From: JALEFZ01 sp039820545
Lineage (GTDB): Bacteria > Bacteroidota > Bacteroidia > J057
Direction of reading: 5' to 3'
Assembly (NCBI GenBank): GCA_039820545.1
Contig: JBCBPW010000031.1
Coordinates: 5,492 to 69,491 of the forward strand
Length of the DNA stretch: 64,000 nucleotides
The number at the start of each line of letters is the position of its first letter. Position 1 is the stretch's first letter. The translations under genes were made by a program, and so were the position numbers. Of this stretch, positions 8,199-16,533 are shown in pieces. Under the pieces are notes generated by a model, which did no database searches, was not told the DNA's origin, and saw nothing but the letters and a program-made list of their open reading frames with translations.

Positions 8199-10658
8199 AT
8201 GCTATTCAAATACATCACAAAAGTAGGTGTACTGATCCTCCTGGTTCTGGGAATCCTCCCAGCCTTTGGACAAGGAGGAAAAGGGGCATTTGCTAAAAAG
8301 GATACAATCTATCCCTACTCAAAGATCGTCACCTCCAAAGCGGAAACCGATGAGGGTCTTTTTACGGTCCATAAGGTAGGCACCAAGTACTACTTCGAGA
8401 TTCCAGACGAAGTACTAGAGCGCGAAATCTTGATTGTATCACGTATTGCAGGTACAGTGGATGGACTCAACTTCGGAGGAGCAGGGATGAAGTCTCGCCC
8501 ACAGCAGGTCATCCGCTGGCAGCGAATGGGCAATCGCCTACTGCTCCGCTCTGTCTCGTTTAACAATGTAGCGAGCTTAGAACAGCCGATTTATAAATCT
8601 GTCCGCAACAATAACTTCGAGCCCATCATCGCGACATTCACGATCAAGGCATATAATGCAGATACAACAGGTGTGCTGATTCAGATCAATGATCTTTTTG
8701 AGAAAGATGTCCCTATGATTGGTGCATTGAGAGATGGCGAGCGCAAGCGCTACAAGGTGAAGGGACTCGATGCCAAGCGATCCATGATCACACGTATGAA
8801 GGCATTTCCTCAGAATGTAGAGGTGCGTCATATTTTGACTTACAAGGCAGGTGATCCTCCTTCAGGCTCTCCATCCGATGTGATCTCGCTAGAGATGAAT
8901 CAGTCTATGATTGTACTGCCTGAGAAGCCCATGATGCCTCGTATGTTTGACAATCGTGTCGGATATTTTTCTATTGACCAGTATGACTACGGATTGGATG
9001 AGCAGAAAGCGGCAGAGCGAACCTATATCACACGGTGGCGCTTGGAACCCAAGGATATGGACGCCTTCAATAGAGGCGAATTGGTAGAGCCTGTCAAGCC
9101 GATTGAATATTATATCGATCCTGCTACACCCGAAAAGTGGCGTCCCTTCCTCAAGAAAGGGATCGAAGATTGGCAGATCGCCTTTGAAAAAGCAGGTTTC
9201 AAAAATGCTATCGTAGCCAAAGATGCCCCCACAGAAGCGGAAGATCCTGACTGGAGTCCTGAAGATGTACGCTACTCTGTCATTCGATACATTACCACAC
9301 CTATCCAAAATGCGCAAGGACCTCACGTTCACGATCCACGCACAGGAGAGATCTTGGAGTCTGATATCTTGTGGTATCACAATGTGATGAATTTACTCCG
9401 TAACTGGTATTTTATCCAGACTGCTGCGATCAATCCAGATGCGCGCAAGGTGAAATTTGATGATGACTTGATGGGAGAGCTCATTCGCTTTGTAGCTGCA
9501 CATGAAGTAGGCCATACATTGGGCTTGCCCCACAACATGGGTTCTAGCTCTGCTTATCCTGTCGATTCTCTGCGTTCGGCTGCATTTACTCAAAAGTTTA
9601 ATGTCGCCCCTTCTATTATGGACTATGCACGTTTCAACTATGTCGCACAGCCAGAGGATGAGGGGGTTTCGCTCATGCCAGGTGTTGGCATTTATGACAA
9701 GTGGTCTATCGAGTGGGGATACAAGCCCATTCCATCTGCTAGAACTCCTGAAGAGGAGCGCACGGTACTCAATAGCTGGGTGAGAAGCCACGAAGACGAT
9801 ATCAAGTATCGCTTTGGACGTCAGCGTTCCAATCCGTTGGACCCTAGCTCACAGACAGAAGACCTAGGCGACAACTCGGTGAAAGCGAGTGAATATGGAA
9901 TCAAAAATCTGCAGCGTATCCTACCCAATCTCTTGGAGTGGACAAGCGAAGAAACAGAAGCATATGACAACCTACAAGAGCTCTATGGTCAGGTGCTAGG
10001 ACAGTACAACCGATACATGGGCCATGTTCGTAGCAATATTGGAGGTGTCTATGAGTTTTATAAAACGAGCGATCAGGATGGTGTTGTGTATACGCATGTG
10101 CCTGAAGAGCGTCAGCGAGAGGCCGTGATGTTCCTAAACAAAGAGTTATTTGATACTCCAGAGTGGTTGGTAAATGAGGATTTCCTTCGTCGTTTTGAAG
10201 CGGCAGGGATCATGGAGCGCCTGCGTCGTACCCAATCCAATACCTTGAACAATGTGTTGTCTCCCAGTCGCTTGGCCCGTGTCCTGGAAAATGAGGCGAT
10301 GAACGGAAGCGAAGCTTATACCATTGATGAGTTGTTTGGTGACCTTCGTCAGGGGATCTGGGGCAGTACAGCTGATGCGGATATGTTCCGCCGTAGCTTA
10401 CAGCGTGCGCATATCGAGCGCTTGGTCTACCTGATGACCAATGAGCAAAGTGCGCCGCGCAACCGAAACATTACCTTATATACAGGATTTACGCGTGTGG
10501 ATGTGAGCCAGTCTGAGATTCGTGCGGTCGTACGTGCAGAAATGGAAGAGGTGCGCGACATTGCCAAATCAGGAGCTAAGGTGAAAGATGCACGCTTGGC
10601 TGCTCACTACAAAGACATCATGGCAAGAATTGATGCAGCAATGGAAGGGAAAAGCTAA
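8199..10658 (+). CDS. Secreted zinc metalloprotease (DUF5117/DUF5118 type)
   Basis: 819 residues with an N-terminal signal peptide (about residues 1-25, ending FGQG). The order is a DUF5118-like N-terminal segment, a DUF5117-like domain (about 90-290) and a gluzincin/metzincin-like catalytic domain with HEVGHTLGLPH at residues 435-445, an extended zinc motif HExxHxxGxxH. The Met-turn is probably at SIMDYARFNYV. A C-terminal helical part follows (about 590-819). The length and order match the large Bacteroidota family annotated as 'zinc-dependent metalloprotease', whose substrates are unknown. It presumably acts in the periplasm or outside the cell. It is monocistronic with a strong terminator at 10689-10720. 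Confidence 0.88.
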   Translation: MLFKYITKVGVLILLVLGILPAFGQGGKGAFAKKDTIYPYSKIVTSKAETDEGLFTVHKVGTKYYFEIPDEVLEREILIVSRIAGTVDGLNFGGAGMKSRPQQVIRWQRMGNRLLLRSVSFNNVASLEQPIYKSVRNNNFEPIIATFTIKAYNADTTGVLIQINDLFEKDVPMIGALRDGERKRYKVKGLDAKRSMITRMKAFPQNVEVRHILTYKAGDPPSGSPSDVISLEMNQSMIVLPEKPMMPRMFDNRVGYFSIDQYDYGLDEQKAAERTYITRWRLEPKDMDAFNRGELVEPVKPIEYYIDPATPEKWRPFLKKGIEDWQIAFEKAGFKNAIVAKDAPTEAEDPDWSPEDVRYSVIRYITTPIQNAQGPHVHDPRTGEILESDILWYHNVMNLLRNWYFIQTAAINPDARKVKFDDDLMGELIRFVAAHEVGHTLGLPHNMGSSSAYPVDSLRSAAFTQKFNVAPSIMDYARFNYVAQPEDEGVSLMPGVGIYDKWSIEWGYKPIPSARTPEEERTVLNSWVRSHEDDIKYRFGRQRSNPLDPSSQTEDLGDNSVKASEYGIKNLQRILPNLLEWTSEETEAYDNLQELYGQVLGQYNRYMGHVRSNIGGVYEFYKTSDQDGVVYTHVPEERQREAVMFLNKELFDTPEWLVNEDFLRRFEAAGIMERLRRTQSNTLNNVLSPSRLARVLENEAMNGSEAYTIDELFGDLRQGIWGSTADADMFRRSLQRAHIERLVYLMTNEQSAPRNRNITLYTGFTRVDVSQSEIRAVVRAEMEEVRDIAKSGAKVKDARLAAHYKDIMARIDAAMEGKS

Positions 10659-10688
10659 TCCCTTTTATCATCTACATAGAATGAAATA

Positions 10689-10720
10689 ATGGCTCAGGAG
10701 TTTTCTGGGCCATTTTTTTT
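10689..10720 (+). terminator. Rho-independent terminator after the metalloprotease
   Basis: ATGGCTCAG (10689-10697) pairs with CTGGGCCAT (10705-10713) with one G-U pair, followed by eight T residues. Confidence 0.85.
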
Positions 10721-10796
10721 ATAAAAAAATCTACCTATCCTTCCATACCCTCTTTTATCTATTTGATCTGAGAGAGAAAAAAATTATGCTTGTAAT

Positions 10797-11216
10797 ATGA
10801 ATCTCAATCAGGTCACAGTTCCCTCATTAGATGTCGTGCGTTCTCTTCAGTTTTATACAGTGCTAGGATTGAAGTTGATTGTGAAGGCCATCCCTCATTA
10901 CCTAAGATTTGAGTGTCCAGAGGGAGAAGCCACCTTTTCTGTTCATCTAGTAGAAAAAATGCCAGCAGGCGAGGGGATATATGTATATTTTGAATGTTCA
11001 GACCTTGATCAAAGGGTGCAGGCACTCATAAATGAAGGAATTTCTTTTGAGCAATTGCCTGTAGATCAGCAGTGGCTATGGCGAGAAGCTCGTCTCAAAG
11101 ATCCCGATGGGAATACTATTATTTTGTATCATGCAGGAGAGAATCGCAAGAATCCTCCTTGGAGATGGGATGAGCACAAAGAAGAAACGGAAGATGGACA
11201 AGAAGTGGATGGATAA
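10797..11216 (+). CDS. VOC-superfamily (glyoxalase/bleomycin-resistance-like) protein
   Basis: 139 residues with one pair of beta-alpha-beta-beta-beta modules. The start MNLNQVTVPSLDVVRSLQFYTVLGLKLIV and the end WREARLKDPDGNTIILYHAG are typical of the glyoxalase/dioxygenase superfamily. The usual first metal His after the initial beta strand is absent (LNQVTV), and the final strand has IILYH rather than an xxxE ligand, so a metal-dependent activity is uncertain. It may bind a small molecule. The C-terminus is charged. It is a single gene, and the previous operon ends with a terminator. Confidence 0.75.
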   Translation: MNLNQVTVPSLDVVRSLQFYTVLGLKLIVKAIPHYLRFECPEGEATFSVHLVEKMPAGEGIYVYFECSDLDQRVQALINEGISFEQLPVDQQWLWREARLKDPDGNTIILYHAGENRKNPPWRWDEHKEETEDGQEVDG

Positions 11217-11455
11217 AAGAGGTATAAAATAATGAGGACTCCCAAATGGGAGCCCTACATTAAACACGATTATTATGGATACTAATTGAATTAGTCAAAA
11301 GGAATCAAGACGGATATATTGTCTATCTTTTATATGTACTCTATTTACTACAATAAGGTTGCAAAAACCGTGCTGAAAATTTCACATATAAAGATCATTT
11401 TTTTATCTAAATTTTATCAGAAATATTACTTGACCCGTATATAATCAGGATTGTA

Positions 11456-12427
11456 TTGAAAGATTTTCTGTCATCTGTCCTTCAGGGACTCTCTCCCGAT
11501 CTCGTCACGGAACTATGGCTCGACCATGAGTTCGTACAGAACATACGTGCCTTGCCTCTAGAGTACATTTCTGGTTTGGAGCCTTTCCAGATGTTAGAAA
11601 AGCTTTCTTTATCAGGACATTCTCTCATAGAAATCCCTCCTTTTCCCTCTCTTATGAGACTGGGCTACTTAGACCTAAGTCACAATCAATTGACACAGAT
11701 TGAAGGGCTAGGCACACTTCCTCACCTCACGTATCTTGACCTCTCTTACAACGAAATTGAGCAGGTTGACGTCCTGCATTTTCTCTCAGAGTTGGAACAT
11801 CTCAACTTATCTCACAATTATCTAAGAGATCTCACGCCATTAGAGACTTTATCTAATCTTAAATGGCTGTCTATTTCAGGGCTTGCACATCGCTCTATTC
11901 GGTCACTCCATGCGCTCTCGTCCCTTCGTAATCTCGAGATCCTTTTTGCGCGTCACCTACGGATAGAGGATTATCGACCGATTGTGAATCTCCCTTTTCT
12001 GTATGCCCTCTCGATTTCTCCTCTCACTGTAGAGGCTCTTCATGATTTGAGCCAAATAGCTAGGCTGAAACAGTTAAGTTTAGGAGGAAAATTTTTAGTA
12101 GGTAAAGTGCGACTTCCTTCTTTGCCCCATTTACAACAATTACGTATATCAAAGGGTGAAATCACAGAGATAGAGGGTTGGGATCATGTATCCTCATTGC
12201 AGGAGTTAGAGCTTTCCTTTTTGCAGTTATCTACTTTTCCTCCTGTAGGTAAGATGCCACAAATCAAAAAAATGATCCTTCATCATAATCAAATTTCTCA
12301 AATTCCTATCACGGACCTAGGGAATATGACGCATCTAGATGTAAGAGAAAATCCTATTCACCCTGCACAAGTACGAGAGATTCGTCAGACCTATCCTGAT
12401 TTGGAGTTATTGAGCGGAAAGCGTTGA
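11456..12427 (+). CDS. Leucine-rich-repeat protein, probable TTG start
   Basis: 323 residues composed almost entirely of 21-23-residue leucine-rich repeats (for example LGYLDLSHNQLTQIEGLG, LTYLDLSYNEIEQVDVL, LEHLNLSHNYLRDLTPLE). The LxxLxLSxNxL pattern is clearest at about residues 65-140, degenerate in the middle and regular again near the end (MKKMILHHNQISQIP). There is no signal peptide, so it is probably a cytoplasmic scaffold or interaction protein. No ATG precedes the first repeat. TTG at 11456 with AGGA seven bases upstream is chosen, and ATG 11591 would remove part of the capping region. Its last 21 bases overlap the 3' end of the Fur-family gene on the other strand. Confidence 0.75.
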   Translation: MKDFLSSVLQGLSPDLVTELWLDHEFVQNIRALPLEYISGLEPFQMLEKLSLSGHSLIEIPPFPSLMRLGYLDLSHNQLTQIEGLGTLPHLTYLDLSYNEIEQVDVLHFLSELEHLNLSHNYLRDLTPLETLSNLKWLSISGLAHRSIRSLHALSSLRNLEILFARHLRIEDYRPIVNLPFLYALSISPLTVEALHDLSQIARLKQLSLGGKFLVGKVRLPSLPHLQQLRISKGEITEIEGWDHVSSLQELELSFLQLSTFPPVGKMPQIKKMILHHNQISQIPITDLGNMTHLDVRENPIHPAQVREIRQTYPDLELLSGKR

Positions 12428-12853
12428 GGAGGAACGACTACATTTTTCGCACACACCTTGAAAAAGGACATTTACCTCTTGTACAGAATATCCAGCAGGC
12501 ATCTCGACGGAAGGCATTGAGATGTGGTTGAGGCACTTGGTCTTGCCGCAGGAAGTACATTTGAAGTGAATATGATTGTGACGGCTGTTGTCAGATCCCT
12601 CGCCACAATCCAATGCACAAAGGGCGTAGCGCATGGCACCTGTATTATCGAGCACTTTGTGGATGATGCATTTGTCGAGGAAGGTGGTGAGCGTCCGGTA
12701 GATAGTCACTCGGTCACAGTTAGTAGTTACGGCATGTTCTATCTCACGCTCTGTGAGTGCGCTATCAAAGTTGAGGAACACGTCTAGAATCTTTTCACGA
12801 TTGTGAGTGACTCTGATATTGTGTTGGCGAAGTATGTCTGTACTACTTTTCAC
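12407..12853 (-). CDS. Fur-family transcriptional regulator
   Basis: About 148 residues from GTG 12853 (VKSSTDILRQHNIRVTHNREKILDVFL). The longer frame to 13012 adds sequence unlike the family. The N-terminal winged helix runs to VTIYRTLTTFLDKCIIHKV, the Fur recognition region, then HNHIHFKCTSCGKTKCL and a C-terminal CEKC supply structural zinc cysteines (two CxxC pairs). The HxH and downstream residues form the regulatory metal site. Iron, zinc and peroxide sensing cannot be told apart from sequence. The lipoprotein gene at 13036-13566 lies upstream on the same strand. Its 3' end overlaps that of the LRR gene. Confidence 0.85.
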   Translation of the reverse strand: MKSSTDILRQHNIRVTHNREKILDVFLNFDSALTEREIEHAVTTNCDRVTIYRTLTTFLDKCIIHKVLDNTGAMRYALCALDCGEGSDNSRHNHIHFKCTSCGKTKCLNHISMPSVEMPAGYSVQEVNVLFQGVCEKCSRSSSTLSAQ

Positions 12854-12962
12854 ATCCGAATATACACATTTTTTGATGCTAGGGTTTAGATATGAGGTGT
12901 ATACTTTGAGTAAAAAGGAGGGAAATGAATAACTATTCGAAAGGATTATCCTGAAATAATCA

Positions 12963-12986
12963 AGGTGACCCCCTGAGGGGCCACCT
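12963..12986 (-). terminator. Hairpin downstream of the lipoprotein gene
   Basis: On the minus strand AGGTGGCCCC pairs with GGGGTCACCT (one mismatch) around a four-base loop. The following tract is only moderately T-rich, so it is a probable rather than certain terminator separating the lipoprotein gene from fur. Confidence 0.5.
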
Positions 12987-13035
12987 ACCGGAAAGTAAAG
13001 ATAGCTACACAATACTCTTGGATCGATGCGATTGC

Positions 13036-13566
13036 TTAGATTTTACCAAAGACTTTGGCGATGATATTTACATCTATGTCAAAGCCTGTCTCTTCTGTTT
13101 CGATCAACTCATATTCGTATTTGACAACCAGTTCTGGGGACTCTAATAGAAAGGCGACATCATTGACCTTACTGGAGAGATTCAGACTGATTCTACGTGC
13201 GTTTGTAAATTCGCCACTTGTCGCGTTCTCTCTTGATGCAATGAGAATCTCCTCTGTGTCAGTCACTAGATAAATGTTGACAAACTTCAAAGAAGAGAAA
13301 TCTTGGCTGCCTTCTGGATCTAATGAAAGAGTGACATCCTTGATCGAGGCTTTGTCGAGTAGTTTGAGTTGGCGTTGGGCGAGTTCTTCGCTTACATTAT
13401 TTTCTATCGCCTCTGTCTTGAAGGTGTATACCTTGTCGCTTTCCAATGGGCCTGGAATAGGCGCATCAAACGTATATTCATAGTCAAATGCAAGATTGAG
13501 TAGGGCTTCCTCACAACTCACACATACGATGGCGATCATCGCAAAAATAAAAGCAAACTTTTTCAT
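13036..13566 (-). CDS. Hypothetical lipoprotein
   Basis: 176 residues from ATG 13566 (MKKFAFIFAMIAIVCVSCEE). A longer start at 13578 adds four residues before the same signal sequence. A type II signal peptide with lipobox VCVSC predicts a lipid-anchored periplasmic or outer-membrane protein. The mature part is beta-rich and acidic with repeated Leu/Val-Ser patterns (for example VTLSLDPEGSQDFSSLKFVNIYLV), as in an immunoglobulin-like domain. No family is recognised. It lies upstream of the Fur-family gene on the same strand with a hairpin between them. Confidence 0.7.
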   Translation of the reverse strand: MKKFAFIFAMIAIVCVSCEEALLNLAFDYEYTFDAPIPGPLESDKVYTFKTEAIENNVSEELAQRQLKLLDKASIKDVTLSLDPEGSQDFSSLKFVNIYLVTDTEEILIASRENATSGEFTNARRISLNLSSKVNDVAFLLESPELVVKYEYELIETEETGFDIDVNIIAKVFGKI

Positions 13567-13733
13567 GTCCTGTATCAATTTAGAATATGGGTTCTTGAAT
13601 ACTTGAGAATTTTATGATCGCAAAATGTTTTAAATTCTGTACAGGATCAGGAGGAGAAACTGGAAGAGCTTACACATGAAAGGATATTTTATTTAATGTA
13701 TAATTCATGATATTGTTATAGATGTGTGGATGT

Positions 13734-13765
13734 AAAACGGGGAACCCCTGTGGATGGATTCCCCG
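13734..13765 (-). terminator. Terminator of the CDO-methyltransferase gene
   Basis: CGGGGAA (13738-13744) and TTCCCCG (13759-13765) form a 7-bp GC-rich stem. On the minus strand a TTTTA tail follows. It lies 70 bases beyond the stop codon at 13836. Confidence 0.65.
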
Positions 13766-13835
13766 AAATGATTGAAAAAGATAAAAATATCTATGTCTTT
13801 ACTTATTTGTAAATGAGGTGATTAGAAGGGTAGAA

Positions 13836-15215
13836 TTACATTCTTTTTGCTACAATAAAGAAAAAACCTTCATTGGGATCTTCTACGATCTGCCCAGGAT
13901 TCTTTGCGTATCCAATATTGTGGATCGTCTCTATTTCAAATTTTGCTTCTTCCAGCAATGACTTTATTTCCTCCCATTCAAAGTAATGTAGATATGCAAT
14001 CTCTTGCCCATGGGCTCTCCTGTAAAAAACATCCCCTGATTCATACCCATACCTATCCAGCCGCATGCGGTTGAAGGTACGCACGGCAAAAGGTCCCCAT
14101 TCGAATCGATTGTTGACATTGAACACATCCATGAATAGGTGACCGCCAGGGTGCATGTGTCGGTGTAGCTTTTCCAGGGCAGCTAGCCTCACTTCGTGTC
14201 TACTCAGGTGACCAAAAGCATATAACCAGGAAGCCGCCTCAAATCTGATAGCAGGATCTAGTTCGACATCGACCCAGCCTTCGTTGATTAATTCGATATC
14301 CTTTGCTGAGGCTACCTGACACATCTTTGCACTAATATCTACTCCTGTGATGTGGTAGTCTTTACCAGACTGTCGGCGGATGTCTAGTGCGCGACGACCT
14401 GTACCACAGGCTACATGTAGCATCCTTTGCACACCTGCTTTCGCTCGGAGATTCTCCACAATGAGGGCATTGATGGTATCAGTATAAGCCTGTCTGCAGG
14501 GATGTTCGTGATCTAGTTGATCATACTGCTCTGCTTGCTCACAATAATACGCACCTACCATCTCTCCGATCTTTTGAGAGTTAGGTTTAGGAATGATGGG
14601 ATGGATCAGGTGAGAAGGTTTGTGATGAAATGTGACAATATCTTGAAAATCAAATGCTTCTTGCTTGATGGACTTGAAGTGTCCCTCTGCCTCTGACCAA
14701 CTAGCGGCTTTAGCGGTTGCGCTGAGTACGCCCTCTGCCTTCCGTTGAGTATCGTATATGACTAGATCCTCCAAGGTATCCAATGCAGGATAGTAAAAAT
14801 GTAAGGAAACAGCCCCTTGTGCAGGATGTGGATTTCTGAGTTTATGAATCGTATGATCAGGTTCATCCATCACACTGATGGGGAAGTAGCGAGCAGCTTT
14901 ATCCTCACCCAGTATCCCCTTTTTGTACTGATAGGTGACATTGTCGAGCTGGCCTTCGAGCATGACGACATACCCATAAAATCCTTCATGAAAATGAATG
15001 GCACTCTCTATTCCAGGAGGCCAATAAATCAATACGCATTCAAAAGGGCTGAGAGTCAGGATATTTCTCCCATAGTCACCTGGATCACACTCGTAGGGTA
15101 TATAGTCTTGATAATCAAGGTTTACAAAGTCTATGGATTGTACAAATTTACCAAGTGATTCGTAGGATATTTGATCTGGGGGAAAAGCTTTAATGGCCTG
15201 TATTAGTTGTTGCAT
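13836..15215 (-). CDS. Cysteine dioxygenase fused to SAM methyltransferase
   Basis: 459 residues with two domains. Residues about 1-165 are a cysteine dioxygenase cupin. Tyr48 and Arg50 (YGRN) match the substrate-binding Tyr58/Arg60 of the mammalian enzyme, His74 and His76 (IHFHEG) and His124 the iron ligands, and His139/Tyr141 (SLHFY) the catalytic dyad. Gly81 replaces the Cys of the Cys-Tyr cofactor, as in bacterial CDOs. Residues about 215-459 are a class I methyltransferase with the SAM loop HVACGTGRR (267-275), GVDIS, and a GHLFMDVFN strand. CDO oxidises cysteine to cysteine sulfinate, and the methyl acceptor is unknown. The gene lies 153 bases downstream of the LuxE-like gene. The fused architecture is uncommon. 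Confidence 0.82.
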   Translation of the reverse strand: MQQLIQAIKAFPPDQISYESLGKFVQSIDFVNLDYQDYIPYECDPGDYGRNILTLSPFECVLIYWPPGIESAIHFHEGFYGYVVMLEGQLDNVTYQYKKGILGEDKAARYFPISVMDEPDHTIHKLRNPHPAQGAVSLHFYYPALDTLEDLVIYDTQRKAEGVLSATAKAASWSEAEGHFKSIKQEAFDFQDIVTFHHKPSHLIHPIIPKPNSQKIGEMVGAYYCEQAEQYDQLDHEHPCRQAYTDTINALIVENLRAKAGVQRMLHVACGTGRRALDIRRQSGKDYHITGVDISAKMCQVASAKDIELINEGWVDVELDPAIRFEAASWLYAFGHLSRHEVRLAALEKLHRHMHPGGHLFMDVFNVNNRFEWGPFAVRTFNRMRLDRYGYESGDVFYRRAHGQEIAYLHYFEWEEIKSLLEEAKFEIETIHNIGYAKNPGQIVEDPNEGFFFIVAKRM

Positions 15216-15368
15216 ATATCTCTATTTTACTATAGAGAAGAAACGCCTTTTCATTTAAAGTTTCAACTACGAATGTGAAAGTTAATATATAAATAAAGAC
15301 ATTTATGTGGAGAGTGAGCGTAAGAAAAGGAATTATGTAAATAAGATGGATTTTCTCTACGTCGTACT

Positions 15369-16325
15369 TCACGATAAATACATCAAATTACATCCTCGCA
15401 TCTCAGATGTATCTAATCGACCGAGTACCTCAAAACTTCCATCTTCATAGACTTTACCGAGATCGTCAGTGGCAATAAAAGCACAGCTATGCACATTGGC
15501 GAGATCGACGATGTGGAGGCGACCAGTGACCCCAAAGGGTTGGACAAGGGTATCCAGATGTATATCAGAGGTCCATGCTTTGAGGGTGGAGGCAGGGCGG
15601 AAGCGACCATCTTCCATGAGATACGCTTGGGACATCATCTCTGTCATGCCGTACTCAGAATATATATGAGGGATCCCCAATCCTTGTGTCAAGATGCGAT
15701 GGAGTTCTGAGCGGACCATTTCTTTTTTTCTCCCCTTCATGCCACCAGTTTCGATCACAAAAGTATCGGGAGGGAGTGTGATGGATTGTTCTTCCACAAA
15801 GTCCAGCAAGGCAAATGTCACGCCAATCAGCAAGATATGCTCGCCTGCCTCACCTGCTTCAGCGATAGCTTGTCTGAGCTCGTCAAAGTTGTATAAATAA
15901 AAGCCTGATCCAGGAAGTCCGAAGTGGTCCATCCATGTTTTGACCATGTGTACGAGGGAGGAACTGCCTCTTTCTAGATAAGATGGTAGTAGAGCGAGAA
16001 CACGATATTTCTTTTGGGGAAAAAATTCAAAAAAGCCCTTCAGTGTATTTTTCTCATATAGCTCCAGGTCTCGTACGTGGTGGCGAGAAGGAGTTTGTCC
16101 CGTCGTACCTGAACTTTCAAATATAGCTTCTGCTTCCCATTCCTTTGTCTTCATGAGGTGACGCTTAAAGAACTCGATGGGTATCGAAATAGGGGGGGGC
16201 CATGACAAAGCATCAGCAAAGGTATGTATGATTGGATTATGGGCATATTGGTATGACCAGATCTCCTGCTGAAGTGAATAGAAGTCGATAGCGTCATCTA
16301 AAATTTTTTGCTGCCAATGATCCAT
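15369..16325 (-). CDS. LuxE-like acyl-protein synthetase (ANL family)
   Basis: 318 residues, close to the size of LuxE, with no C-terminal ANL lid domain. The adenylate-forming loop ESSGTTGQTPSRH (about residue 90), the ETGGMKGRKKEM block and SEYGMTEMMSQAY (A5-like motif) are LuxE signatures. LuxE activates a fatty acid as acyl-AMP and transfers it to a Cys of its own or to a partner. No luxC/luxD reductase or transferase genes are in the window, so the role is not bioluminescence. It lies upstream of the cysteine dioxygenase-methyltransferase gene on the same strand and may be cotranscribed. The start at ATG 16325 is the only good one. Confidence 0.8.
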   Translation of the reverse strand: MDHWQQKILDDAIDFYSLQQEIWSYQYAHNPIIHTFADALSWPPPISIPIEFFKRHLMKTKEWEAEAIFESSGTTGQTPSRHHVRDLELYEKNTLKGFFEFFPQKKYRVLALLPSYLERGSSSLVHMVKTWMDHFGLPGSGFYLYNFDELRQAIAEAGEAGEHILLIGVTFALLDFVEEQSITLPPDTFVIETGGMKGRKKEMVRSELHRILTQGLGIPHIYSEYGMTEMMSQAYLMEDGRFRPASTLKAWTSDIHLDTLVQPFGVTGRLHIVDLANVHSCAFIATDDLGKVYEDGSFEVLGRLDTSEMRGCNLMYLS

Positions 16326-16533
16326 GATAAATAGGTGAATAAAGGTGGAGGGGTAAATGTAGACGAACTTTTTGATCTGTCACATGTCAATTGTTTTCAG
16401 TGTCGGCTATTTGCTTGTCTTTTTCAGGGACTAGAGACTAATTGATCCATAACAAATAGACAGAATCATGAGTTTGTTGTTCATTGTCTGTCACACCGAA
16501 AACACGCAGGCACATACATTGTAGAAAAAACCT

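Noticed and set aside
15369..16325. Bioluminescence operon because of LuxE similarity
   Set aside because: No luxA/B/C/D genes accompany it, so it is only LuxE-like.
16326..16533. Search for tRNA, riboswitch and CRISPR in gaps, for example here
   Set aside because: No cloverleaf, T-loop consensus, spaced direct repeats or known riboswitch pattern was seen in any intergenic region.
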